Origin: Sedimenticola thiotaurini
GTDB lineage: Bacteria > Pseudomonadota > Gammaproteobacteria > Chromatiales > Chromatiaceae
DNA length: 58,014 bases
Direction: 5' to 3'
NCBI GenBank assembly: GCA_011051715.1
Contig: DRKP01000045.1
Coordinates: 1-58,014 of the forward strand
Positions 36,188 to 44,094 of the stretch are shown here, piece after piece. A program made the position numbers and the translations under genes. Position 1 is the stretch's first letter. Each line of letters starts with the position of its first letter. Below the pieces are notes generated by a model. The model was not told the origin of the DNA, searched no databases, and saw nothing but the letters and a program-made list of their open reading frames with translations.

Positions 36188-38002
36188 ATGCCCGACACCT
36201 TCGACCACCGCTCCTTCCTCGACAGCCTGACCAGCCGACCCGGCGTCTATCGCATGCTGGATGGCGGGGGAGAGGTGCTCTACGTCGGCAAGGCGCGGGA
36301 CCTGAAGCGGCGGGTGGCGAGCTATTTCAGCCGCTCCCTCAACGGCCGCCTGCAGCGGATGATTTCCCGGGTGCGCGATATCCAGGTGACGGTGACCCAC
36401 ACCGAGGCCGAGGCGCTGCTGCTGGAGAACACCCTGATCAAGTCCCTCAAGCCGCGCTACAACATCCTGCTGCGGGACGACAAGAGCTATCCCTACATCC
36501 ACCTGTCGGAGCATCCCTTCCCGCAGCTCTCCTTCCACCGCGGCTCCACCCGCGGGCCGGGCCGTTTCTTCGGGCCCTATCCCAGCGCCGGCGCGGTGCG
36601 CGAGACCCTGCGCCTGATGCAGAAACTGTTCCCCATCCGCCAGTGCGACGACGGCTTCTACCGCAACCGCTCCCGGCCCTGCCTGCAGTACCAGATCCGG
36701 CGCTGCACCGCCCCCTGTGTCGGCCTGGTGGACGAGGCCGACTATGCCCGCGACGTGCAGGATGCGGTGCTGTTCCTGGAGGGGCGGGCGGATCGCATCG
36801 TCGAGGGGCTGGTGCAGAGGATGGAGCGGGCGGCGGCCGGCCTGGAGTTCGAGCAGGCGGCCCGCTACCGGGACCAGGTCGCGGCCCTGCGCCGGATCCA
36901 GGAGCGGCAGTACGTCAGCGGCGAACGCGGCGACCTGGACATCGTCGCCTGCGCGGTGGAGGGCGGGACCGCCTGCGTGCAGCTGTTCTACATCCGCCAG
37001 GGGCGCAACCTGGGCAACAAGGTGTTCTTTCCGCGGATGCCGGCGGAGGAGGGGGCCGGTCGGGTGCTCTCCGCCTTTCTCACCCAGTACTACATCGGCA
37101 AGCAGATCCCGTCCGAGATCATCGTCAGTGACCCGGTGGGGGAGGCAGAGCTGCTGGAGGAGGTCCTGGCGGGGGCGGCCGGACGGCGGGTCCGGATCCG
37201 CCACCGGGTACGGGCCCATCGCGCCCGCTGGCTGGAGATGGCGCGACAGAACGCCCGCCTCGCCCTGGAGGGGCGGCTGGCCAGCCGTGCCGGCATGCAG
37301 GAGCGGGTCTCGGCGTTGCAGCAGGCGCTGGAACTGGACGAGCCGCCGGCGCGGATGGAGTGCTTCGACATCAGCCATACCGGTGGTGAGCTGACGGTCG
37401 CCTCCTGCGTGGTGTTCGGCAGCGAGGGTCCGCTGAAGAGCGACTACCGCCGCTTCAATATCGACGGCATCACCCCGGGCGATGACTACGCCGCCATGGA
37501 ACAGGCCCTGACCCGGCGCTACACCCGCATCCAGTCCGGCGAGGGCAGTCTGCCGGACGTCCTCTTCATCGATGGTGGCCGGGGGCAGCTCGGTGCCGTG
37601 GCCGGGGTGCTGGAGGAGCTGGCGGTGCAGGGGGTGACGCTGGTCGGCGTGGCCAAGGGCGCCGATCGCAAGCCGGGGCTGGAGCAGCTGTTCTTGTTTG
37701 GCCGCAGGGCGCCCATTATACTGCCGGCGAACTCGCCGGCGCTGCACCTGATCCAGCAGATCCGGGACGAGGCGCACCGCTTCGCCGTCAGCGGTCACCG
37801 CCAGCGCCGGGACAAGCGGCGCCGCACCTCGCGCCTGGAGGAGATCCCGGGCATCGGCAGCAAGCGCCGCCAGCAGCTGCTGCGCCAGTTTGGCGGGTTG
37901 CAGGGGATCGCCCGCGCCGGGGTGGAGGACCTGACCCGGGTCCAGGGCATCAGCCGGCGGCTGGCGGAGCAGATCTATCAGAGCTTTCACGGGGAGGAGT
38001 AG
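36188..38002 (+). CDS. uvrC: Excinuclease ABC subunit C
   Basis: Dual-incision nuclease of nucleotide excision repair; 604 residues. GIY-YIG domain (PGVYRMLDGGGEVLYVGKARDLKRRV), Cys-rich RPCLQYQIRRCTAPC, UVR motif (AAAGLEFEQAARYRDQVAALR), RNase H-like domain (MECFDISHTGGE, VLFIDGGRGQL) and C-terminal helix-hairpin-helix pair. ATG 36188 fits the family start. Confidence 0.97.
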   Translation: MPDTFDHRSFLDSLTSRPGVYRMLDGGGEVLYVGKARDLKRRVASYFSRSLNGRLQRMISRVRDIQVTVTHTEAEALLLENTLIKSLKPRYNILLRDDKSYPYIHLSEHPFPQLSFHRGSTRGPGRFFGPYPSAGAVRETLRLMQKLFPIRQCDDGFYRNRSRPCLQYQIRRCTAPCVGLVDEADYARDVQDAVLFLEGRADRIVEGLVQRMERAAAGLEFEQAARYRDQVAALRRIQERQYVSGERGDLDIVACAVEGGTACVQLFYIRQGRNLGNKVFFPRMPAEEGAGRVLSAFLTQYYIGKQIPSEIIVSDPVGEAELLEEVLAGAAGRRVRIRHRVRAHRARWLEMARQNARLALEGRLASRAGMQERVSALQQALELDEPPARMECFDISHTGGELTVASCVVFGSEGPLKSDYRRFNIDGITPGDDYAAMEQALTRRYTRIQSGEGSLPDVLFIDGGRGQLGAVAGVLEELAVQGVTLVGVAKGADRKPGLEQLFLFGRRAPIILPANSPALHLIQQIRDEAHRFAVSGHRQRRDKRRRTSRLEEIPGIGSKRRQQLLRQFGGLQGIARAGVEDLTRVQGISRRLAEQIYQSFHGEE

Positions 38003-38050
38003 GGGCGTCGGCGGCGTGGTGTGAGCGTGCCATCGGCGACCCGGCAGACG

Positions 38051-38653
38051 ATGAAGAACCACATCCCCAATCTCCTCACCCTGTTGCGCATCGCCCTGAT
38101 CCCGGTATTCGTGGTGCTGTTCTTCCTTCCCTGGGACTGGGCGGCGCGGGCCTGCGCCCTGGTGTTCGCCCTCGCCGCAGTGACCGACTGGCTGGACGGC
38201 TACCTGGCACGGCGTCTCAACCTGGTCTCCGCCCTCGGTGCCTTTCTCGATCCGGTGGCGGACAAGCTGATGGTCGCCACCGCCCTGATCCTGCTGGTGC
38301 AGGCCGATCCGACCCCGGCGCTGGCGGTGCCCGCGCTGGTGATCATCGGCCGCGAGATCACCATCTCCGCCCTGCGCGAGTGGATGGCCGAGCTGGGGGC
38401 CCGGGCACGGGTGGCGGTATCGGTGATCGGCAAGATCAAGACGACGGTGCAGATGGTGGCCATCGTGCTGCTGATCCTGCGGGAGGAGATCTGGGGCCTG
38501 CCGGTCTACACCATCGGCTATGTCCTGATCTATATCGCCGCCATCCTCACCCTCTGGTCGATGGTGGTCTACCTGCGCGCCGCCTGGCCCAGCCTGATGG
38601 GCCGGGACCTGCCCCCGGCAGTGGAACAGAGCGAACTTCTGCCGCCCGAATAA
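38051..38653 (+). CDS. pgsA: CDP-diacylglycerol-glycerol-3-phosphate 3-phosphatidyltransferase
   Basis: Inner-membrane enzyme committing CDP-DAG to phosphatidylglycerol; 200 residues with about five or six TM helices. The catalytic CDP-alcohol motif is DWLDGYLARRLNLVSALGAFLDPVADK (D-G-x2-A-R-x8-G-x3-D-x3-D). ATG 38051 (MKNHIPNLLTLLRI) fits the family start. Confidence 0.96.
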   Translation: MKNHIPNLLTLLRIALIPVFVVLFFLPWDWAARACALVFALAAVTDWLDGYLARRLNLVSALGAFLDPVADKLMVATALILLVQADPTPALAVPALVIIGREITISALREWMAELGARARVAVSVIGKIKTTVQMVAIVLLILREEIWGLPVYTIGYVLIYIAAILTLWSMVVYLRAAWPSLMGRDLPPAVEQSELLPPE

Positions 38654-38706
38654 ACTGTATCTCCCGTCCGGCGGGAACAGCCGGGGGCGCCCCTGGAACT
38701 TAGTCC

Positions 38707-38734
38707 TTGACACTCACCGCGGGGTGATTACAAT
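38707..38734 (+). promoter_or_regulatory. sigma-70-type promoter of the tRNA pair
   Basis: TTGACA at 38707-38712 and TACAAT at 38729-38734 with a 16-bp spacer, followed by a GC-rich discriminator (AGCGCGC). This near-consensus layout, 20 bp before the tRNA, is typical of stable-RNA promoters. Confidence 0.78.
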
Positions 38735-38753
38735 AGCGCGCTCATCGAGTGAC

Positions 38754-38829
<76 letters not shown>

Positions 38830-38842
38830 AATTCGACGAAAG

Positions 38843-38869
38843 ACCCCGGGTGCCCGCTCGGGGTTTTTT
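38843..38869 (+). terminator. Rho-independent-type hairpin after tRNA-Gly
   Basis: ACCCCG (38843-38848) pairs with CGGGGT (38859-38864), and the stem is followed by a run of six T. It stands between tRNA-Gly and tRNA-Cys, so part of the transcripts may end before tRNA-Cys. Confidence 0.72.
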
Positions 38870-38936
38870 GTGCAGCCGGGGCTGGAAAACCGCGCCCCGA
38901 TGCCGGATACTCTTCGCTGACGCTACACCCCCTCAT

Positions 38937-39010
38937 GGCTGAGTGGCAGAGTGGTTATGCAGCGGCCTGCAAAGCCGTGTACCTCGGTTCGATTCCGGGC
39001 TCAGCCTCCA
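38937..39010 (+). tRNA. tRNA-Cys (GCA)
   Basis: 74 nt including CCA. GGCTGAG pairs with CTCAGCC, the anticodon GCA lies at 38969-38971 in loop CTGCAAA, and the T-arm has GGTTCGATTCC. It is the last element of the conserved uvrY-uvrC-pgsA-tRNA block; the tRNA-Leu that follows in E. coli is missing. Confidence 0.96.
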
Positions 39011-39334
39011 TTCCCTCCCTTTCATCCGGCGCATCACCGGGCGGTCGTTTCGAAAGTACGGTCATGTTGGGCCTGCCGACAGGCTCCTGGTCCGAATATT
39101 TCACCCGATCGCTGAAATTATGTTTCAACATACTGTATCTCACGCGAAATCCTTGAATAGTAGCGGAGTACAATATGTTGCCGGGCATCGCTGAACGCAT
39201 CCTCGCACCGGTCTCGCCGTCCATCTGTGGTATTTGCCCGATCATCAATGGCTTCGGCTATTGATTCAATCGCAAATCCGCACCTGAACGCCGATCCCGG
39301 CGCGATCATCGCGTTCCCGGGTGAAACATTCGGG
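39011..39334. other. Intergenic region after tRNA-Cys
   Basis: 324 bases, more AT-rich around 39090-39180 than the surrounding sequence. I see no gene, no tRNA and no repeat of the tRNA-Cys 3' end. It is the junction between the core block and the accessory region. Confidence 0.55.
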
Positions 39335-39679
39335 CTAGAAGACCAGTACCTGGTCGGCGGCCACGGTGCGTTCAGCCAGCTCCTGCATGGTACTGCGCCG
39401 GGCTTCCGGAACGATGTCATCGTCGCTGAAACCACGGGCATCCATGCAGGTGCCGCAGAGCAGGACCTCACCTTTACGGATGACGGAGTTGAGCATCAGC
39501 CCGATGTTGTAAAAGCCCTGGGGGACGTTCTGGCCCCGTTTGGCGCAGACGATGGCATCGGCCATCAGGAACACCGTGACCTTTGCGTCCGTACTGCTCA
39601 GGGCCTTGGCCAGGCGCAGACCGTTGTAACTGCGTTCGGTGCCGTAGGGCGGGTCGTTCAGGATGATCAGGATATTCAT
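39335..39679 (-). CDS. DsrE-family sulfur-relay-like protein
   Basis: Small cytosolic protein of 114 residues with the DsrE/DsrF/TusD pattern: MNILIILNDPPYGTERSYNGLRLAKAL, AKVTVFLMADAIVCAKRGQ, and a conserved Cys pair in VLLCGTCMDARG. Such proteins carry persulfide sulfur or act as accessory factors in sulfur metabolism. ATG 39679 has GGAG upstream. Downstream of the hydroxylase gene and the rhodanese remnant on the same strand. Confidence 0.88.
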   Translation of the reverse strand: MNILIILNDPPYGTERSYNGLRLAKALSSTDAKVTVFLMADAIVCAKRGQNVPQGFYNIGLMLNSVIRKGEVLLCGTCMDARGFSDDDIVPEARRSTMQELAERTVAADQVLVF

Positions 39680-39940
39680 GCTGTACTCCGGTAGTGGTCA
39701 GGGTTGGCAATGGGCAGTCGCCGAAGACGCAGGGCAGCAGGCCGGTGACGGGCCCGGTGGTGTTGAATTCCCGGATCTCCCGTATCCCGAGGATTTCCGT
39801 ACGTGCGGACAGCGCCTCCCGCTTCCCCCGAATAGCCTGCGGCGTTGCGGATATCCAACAGGAGCAGGTCGGATTCCCGGTGCAGACGTTCGTGCAACTC
39901 GTCGATATTGAGGGTCGGACCATGGAACGCGGCAGGAAGG
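39677..39940 (-). pseudogene. Possible rhodanese remnant
   Basis: Reading from about 39940, one frame gives TLNIDELHERLHRESDLLLLDIRNAAGYSGEAGG, which looks like the first half of a rhodanese domain. The expected GHIPGA...NIP segment and the active-site Cys loop do not follow in that frame. Another frame then reads ALSARTEILGIREIREFNTTG. No start codon opens the first part. A decayed or frameshifted single-domain rhodanese is my reading, with modest confidence. Confidence 0.3.
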
Positions 39941-39956
39941 CTACCAGCGCAACCCT

Positions 39957-40820
39957 TTACTCTTCATCACTGTTGCTCCACTGGCGGCGGTTGATCACGT
40001 AGCCACTGACGGGGCCGGTGAAGGGCAGGGCCAGCATGCCGGGCAGCCGGTCCACCTTTTTCGGATCGCGATACTTGTGGATGCCGATGGTCATCCCCTG
40101 GTGGCCGGCCCGCGGCTGATCGCGGTAGGTGCCGAACAGACGGTCCCACCAGGTCAGGCTGAAGCCGAAGTTGCTGTTGGTCTCGTCGTCCTCCACCGAG
40201 TGGTGAACCCGGTGCATGTCGGGGGTGACCAGCAGCCAGCGGAGACGGCGGTCGAACGCCCGCGGGAGCTGGACGTTGCCGTGGTTGAACATGGCGGTGG
40301 CGTTGAGCATCACCTCGAAGATCACCACAGCGACCACGGGCGCGCCGAGCAGAACGACGGTGGCGAACTTGATCAGCATGGAGAGGATGATCTCCAGGGT
40401 GTGGAAGCGGGCGCCGGTGGTGACGTCGTAGTCCAGGTCCGCGTGATGCACCCGGTGCAGGCGCCACAGCACCGGGATGGCGTGCACCATCACGTGCTGC
40501 AGGTAGATCACCAGGTCCATCAGGATCACAGAGGCGACCACCGAAACCGTGAACGGCACGCCATAGTAGTTGAACAGGCCCCATCCCTGCTGCTGGGCGA
40601 CGGCGGCCACACCCACCGCGGCGGCCGGGAACAGCAGCCGCAGGACCACGCTGTTGAGTACCACCAGCCCCAGGTTGCTGGCCCAGCGGCCCGCCTTGGA
40701 CACACTGAGCGGGCGGCAGGGGGCGAGCACCTCCCACAGTGCCATGATGGCGAATATGCCGAAGAAGAATCCCAGACGAACCGCCAGCTCGTGATCGAGG
40801 ATCCAGTCGTTCCACTCCAT
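39957..40820 (-). CDS. Sterol desaturase / fatty acid hydroxylase superfamily membrane protein
   Basis: Di-iron membrane hydroxylase of 287 residues with four or five TM helices. The His clusters are present: HVMVH (about 112), HRVHH (about 124), a middle His in MFNHGN, and HRVHH again (about 205). The substrate is unknown; family members hydroxylate lipids. ATG 40820 is preferred over GTG 40829 because AAGGAGG lies 8 bases before it. Divergent from the ArsR-rhodanese regulator, which probably controls it. Confidence 0.88.
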   Translation of the reverse strand: MEWNDWILDHELAVRLGFFFGIFAIMALWEVLAPCRPLSVSKAGRWASNLGLVVLNSVVLRLLFPAAAVGVAAVAQQQGWGLFNYYGVPFTVSVVASVILMDLVIYLQHVMVHAIPVLWRLHRVHHADLDYDVTTGARFHTLEIILSMLIKFATVVLLGAPVVAVVIFEVMLNATAMFNHGNVQLPRAFDRRLRWLLVTPDMHRVHHSVEDDETNSNFGFSLTWWDRLFGTYRDQPRAGHQGMTIGIHKYRDPKKVDRLPGMLALPFTGPVSGYVINRRQWSNSDEE

Positions 40821-40853
40821 CCGATGCACCTCCTTCGAGGTTTGTTATAATTC

Positions 40854-40879
40854 ATCAATTAAATTAAAATTCAATTGAT
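40854..40879. promoter_or_regulatory. AT-rich dyad between hydroxylase and ArsR-rhodanese gene
   Basis: ATCAATT at 40854-40860 and AATTGAT at 40873-40879 form a perfect 7-bp inverted repeat with a 12-bp AT-only-rich spacer, inside a 60-bp stretch that is strikingly AT-rich for this genome. ArsR-family repressors bind such sites. It is likely the shared operator of the divergent pair. Confidence 0.55.
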
Positions 40880-40911
40880 ATATTGAACTATTCAAGATTA
40901 ATCGGGTGCCC

Positions 40912-41574
40912 ATGTCAACCGGAAACTTCAAACACGACCTGTTCAACCAGTTCGCCCGCGTCGCCAGGGCAATGGGCAACGGTTACCGGCTGGAGCTGCT
41001 GGAATTTCTGGCCCAGGGGGAACGCAGTGTCGATGCCCTGGCCAGGGTATCGGGGCTGACGGTGGCCAACACCTCCCAGCACCTGCAGCAGTTGCGGCAG
41101 GCGGGCCTGGTGGTAAACCGCAAGCAGGGGCACAAGGTCTTCTACCGCCTGAGCGGCGAGGATGTGACGGCGCTGCTGGGATCCCTGAGAGAGGTGGCGG
41201 AGCGGCACCTGGCCGATGTCGATCGCCTGGTGGACGACTATCTGAAGGTCAAGGACAGCCTGGAACCCGTGCCTGCGAAAGAGCTGTTGAAGCGCGCCAA
41301 GGCAGGTCTGGTGACGGTACTCGATGTGCGGCCTCCGGAAGAGTATGCGGCCGGGCACCTGCCGGGGGCGGTCAATGTACCTCTGGAGGAGCTGGAAAGA
41401 CACCTGGATGAACTGAACCCTTCCCGGGAGATCGTTGCCTATTGCCGTGGGCCCCATTGCGTGCTGGCCTTCGATGCGGTGGAGCAGTTGCGCAAAAGGG
41501 GCGTCGACGCCAGGAGGCTGGAGGGTGGTCTGCCTGAATGGCGGCTGCAGGGTCTGCCGGTGGAGACAGCCTGA
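40912..41574 (+). CDS. ArsR-family HTH regulator fused to a rhodanese domain
   Basis: 220 residues. The winged helix (about 10-95) includes GNGYRLELLEFLAQGERSVDALAR and LTVANTSQHLQQLRQAGLV. The rhodanese domain (about 120-218) has LDVRPPEEYAAGHLPGAVNVPLEEL and active loop YCRGPHCVLAF with Cys178 and Cys183. The HTH part has no CxC metal site, so sensing through a persulfide on the rhodanese or its Cys pair is plausible (inference). ATG 40912 is preferred over GTG 40906. Confidence 0.92.
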   Translation: MSTGNFKHDLFNQFARVARAMGNGYRLELLEFLAQGERSVDALARVSGLTVANTSQHLQQLRQAGLVVNRKQGHKVFYRLSGEDVTALLGSLREVAERHLADVDRLVDDYLKVKDSLEPVPAKELLKRAKAGLVTVLDVRPPEEYAAGHLPGAVNVPLEELERHLDELNPSREIVAYCRGPHCVLAFDAVEQLRKRGVDARRLEGGLPEWRLQGLPVETA

Positions 41575-41846
41575 CACAGCGTGACGAGTTCTTCACTGAC
41601 GCGTGAAACTCCGGGATGCAGGCGCATCGCGGACAGCGGCAGCCTCCCGTTCGGCGGCTACCCGCTCCTGTGCCGTCACCTGGCCGTGGCTGGGCAGGAG
41701 AGCCATCTCTTCTTCGGCACCACCCGCCAGAGCCTGCTGCTGGCCGCTCCCGGGGCCAGCCGGCTCCGGATCGAAACGTCCTGCGGCGAAACCTGCCAGA
41801 ACAACTGATTGAGGGTCCCGCCCAAAGCGCACTCGTCCACTGCGGC
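41575..41846. other. Intergenic region upstream of the mer-type promoter
   Basis: Together with the operator it makes a 345-bp gap. Several frames are open here, but their composition (Ala/Pro/Ser/Arg-rich, no motifs) looks like GC-rich chance reading. A merR gene, which one would expect opposite the operator, is not encoded. Confidence 0.5.
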
Positions 41847-41878
41847 TTGACACCGTACCAGGGTACGGCATCTAGGCT
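41847..41878 (+). promoter_or_regulatory. MerR-family promoter/operator (mer type)
   Basis: TTGACA (-35) at 41847-41852 and TAGGCT (-10) at 41873-41878 are separated by an overlong 20-bp spacer that contains the dyad CCGTAC-N4-GTACGG (41853-41868). The half-sites and their N4 spacing are those of the classical mer operator of Tn501-type systems. It lies 42 bp before the MerC-like gene. Confidence 0.8.
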
Positions 41879-41919
41879 CTCCCTGTCGGAACGACCGAAA
41901 GTCACGGGACAGGAGACGG

Positions 41920-42306
41920 ATGAACGCGTTGATGAAACAGATGGCCGGGCTCTCCAGCGCCGGTTTCGCCGGTGCCTGCTGCCTGGGTGTCCCCGCCGCC
42001 CTGGGTACGCTGACGGCGCTTGGACTGGGTTTCCTGATCCGGGATGCCTTTCTGATCCCGGTCTACGCCCTGCTGCTGGGGTTCACTCTCCGGATGCTCC
42101 ACCGGACCACCCGCCTGCATGGCCGGCGCACCCCATTCTGGACAGCAGTGGCGGGCAGCGTGCTGGCGATTGGCGGCCTCTACCTGTCGCCCTGGGTGGT
42201 CGCCGGCGGCATGGTGCTGGTCCTGGCCGCATCTATCGTCGATTTCGTTAACGGTAGGAAGGGGCCCTCCTGTGGCTGCGAACCGGAGCGACAGGGCGGG
42301 GTCTGA
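41920..42306 (+). CDS. merC: MerC-like mercuric ion membrane transporter
   Basis: Inner-membrane protein of 128 residues with four hydrophobic helices. The first holds adjacent cysteines, GACCLGVPAALGTLTALGLGFL, placed like the Cys pair of MerC. The C-terminal tail has IVDFVNGRKGPSCGCE, resembling MerC's ending with Cys residues. The mer-type operator directly upstream supports a role in Hg(II) uptake. No merA, merP, merT or merR is in the window. Confidence 0.75.
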   Translation: MNALMKQMAGLSSAGFAGACCLGVPAALGTLTALGLGFLIRDAFLIPVYALLLGFTLRMLHRTTRLHGRRTPFWTAVAGSVLAIGGLYLSPWVVAGGMVLVLAASIVDFVNGRKGPSCGCEPERQGGV

Positions 42307-42429
42307 GGCGGCTTGCGGCACCAATCCGGAGAAGAGGGGAGTCTGGCGCCGGCCGGCAGGTTATTCCACAGCGTCGAGGCAATCAGCCACCAGCATTTGT
42401 GCTGTTCCGGATCCGGTCCTTTCGCGGAT

Positions 42430-42738
42430 TCACTCATTGGAGGGGCGGCATCCGGCAAGGGTATCCTGCAAACTGCCCCGCTGCCCGGAAAACCATCGCA
42501 GCAGGCGCTGCTGAACCGCCTCCACCGGTTCCAGCCCGTCCATCAGGATGTGCCACCGGCCATCGCTGGAACGGGCGACGGCGACCGGTCCCCGTAGGGC
42601 CCCCAGCTCCAGGGCCCGCAGGTCGTCCCGGCACAGCTCGATGGAGACATCGATCGCCAGTGCGGAGGCTGCACAGCGCAGCCGTTTCTGCATCCGGGCG
42701 ATGCGGTCGCGGTCGCTGCCGACGAGCAGGATATCCAT
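42430..42738 (-). CDS. Thioredoxin-fold-like small protein without CxxC (hypothetical)
   Basis: 102 residues beginning MDILLVGSDRDRIARMQKRL. The pattern of a short beta strand, helix with Cys, VSIELCRDDLRALELGALRGPVAVAR and then a beta hairpin resembles small thioredoxin-like proteins (TM0996/MTH895 type), but the redox CxxC is absent. It starts 37 bases after the stop of the CDF gene on the same strand. The ribosome site is weak. Function unknown. Confidence 0.5.
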   Translation of the reverse strand: MDILLVGSDRDRIARMQKRLRCAASALAIDVSIELCRDDLRALELGALRGPVAVARSSDGRWHILMDGLEPVEAVQQRLLRWFSGQRGSLQDTLAGCRPSNE

Positions 42739-42775
42739 GACGGCTGCAGGAAGATCCCCGGGATCGCCGTCGGCG

Positions 42776-43675
42776 TCAGGGCAGATCGCCGGTGGGGCAT
42801 GCTGCCTGCTCATCCTCGATCTGCAGGGTGGCATGGTTGATACCGAAGCGCTGGTGCAGCATCTCCTCGATTTCCGAGCGCAACCCGGTCGTCCGGCTGA
42901 GCGGCTGATCACCGACGGCGATGTGCCCCTCGAAGTGGATGTCGTTCTCCGACACCTGCCAGAGATGGAAGTGATGCACACCGGTGACACCGGGAATCTC
43001 CAATATGGCCTTGCGGATCGCTGCCAGGGACAGGTCGGGCGGGGTCGCCAGCATGAAGACGCCGAGCGCGCGCCACAGGATCTGCAGGCTCTCCTTCAGG
43101 ACATAGAGACCGATCAGCAGGGTCAGGAGGGGATCGATCCAGCTGATGCCGTAGAGGGTGATGGCCAGTCCGCCCACGATCACACCGACGCTGGATACGG
43201 CATCGGAGAAGAGATGCAGGTAGGCAGCGCGCAGGTTCATGTTCTCCTTCGATCCGCGATGCAGCAGCCAGGTCCCCAGGACATTGGCCGCCAGCCCGAC
43301 GGCCGCCACGCTGGTCATCACCACACCGGAGATCGGTGTGGGATTTTGGAACCTGTCCCATGCCTCGAAGAACAGCCAGATGCTGATCGCCACCAGGGCC
43401 CCCGCATTGACCACGGCCGCCAGCACCTCGGCGCGCTTCATGCCGAAGGTGTGCCGGTCGTCACGGGGGCGCGCGTTGAGGCGGATGGCGATCCAGGCGA
43501 TGATCACCGCGATGCCATCGCTGAAATTGTGCAGGGCGTCGGAGAGCAGGGACAGGCTGCCGGAGATCAGCCCGCCGATGACTTCGGCTATGGTGATGGT
43601 GAAATTGAGCAGGATCACGATGGCCAGACGCCCACCGCTCTCCGGTACATCGTGGGAATGGCCGTGCTCGCTCAT
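42776..43675 (-). CDS. Cation diffusion facilitator (CzcD/ZitB-type) metal exporter
   Basis: 299 residues, six TM helices. The N-terminus has a His-rich MSEHGHSHD. The metal site is formed by LLSDALHNFSDG (TM2) and LHLFSDAVSSVG (TM5), i.e. the HxxxD-type pattern of Zn/Cd/Co exporters. A cytosolic C-terminal domain includes VHHFHLWQVSENDIHFEGHI. ATG 43675 has GGAGG about 9 bases upstream. Confidence 0.93.
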   Translation of the reverse strand: MSEHGHSHDVPESGGRLAIVILLNFTITIAEVIGGLISGSLSLLSDALHNFSDGIAVIIAWIAIRLNARPRDDRHTFGMKRAEVLAAVVNAGALVAISIWLFFEAWDRFQNPTPISGVVMTSVAAVGLAANVLGTWLLHRGSKENMNLRAAYLHLFSDAVSSVGVIVGGLAITLYGISWIDPLLTLLIGLYVLKESLQILWRALGVFMLATPPDLSLAAIRKAILEIPGVTGVHHFHLWQVSENDIHFEGHIAVGDQPLSRTTGLRSEIEEMLHQRFGINHATLQIEDEQAACPTGDLP

Positions 43676-44094
43676 CTGTCCTTGCCTCCAGACATCAAAC
43701 CACTTGGATCCCGGCCTACGGCCGGATGACGGGTTGTTGAGGGGCTCTTCGCATTTCTGTGCAGTTGCGAGTGGGAGATCGTTTCTCTCGCCAAGGCACC
43801 GAGGCCGCAAAGAGCGCCAAGCGGGTCATACACCCTTCGATCGCATTGGTCACCGTGAATCGGGATTCTTTGTGATCTTCGCGTTCTCTGCGACTTGGCG
43901 AGTACGGAGATCACCTCTGCCGCCAACGATTTCCTGAATGAATTCCTTCACGAGTCGCTGAACAAACCCGTTACCGTCACTCCGCCCAGGCCGGAATCCA
44001 TCACGTTCGACCGCTTGGATCCCGGCCTTCGCCGGGATGGCAGTTCGTTCAGGTGTTCGACAGGAAGACGAACCAGGCAGACAAAGGATGCAGG
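43676..44094. other. CDF-sigZ intergenic region with repeats
   Basis: 419 bases with no gene. It holds a GGATCCCGGCC...GGATGACG element (43704-43731), an imperfect inverted pair based on CTCGCCAAG...CAAAG (43787-43821 and 43868-43902), and an inverted pair of the first element (43975-44041). Confidence 0.6.

Noticed and set aside
39011-39334. tRNA-Leu after tRNA-Cys, as in E. coli
   Set aside because: No sequence here folds as a tRNA and there is no TTCRANNC T-loop followed by an acceptor match.
41593-41871. Candidate merR opposite the mer operator
   Set aside because: The 92-codon frame has no helix-turn-helix and no MerR cysteines; composition looks like chance reading.
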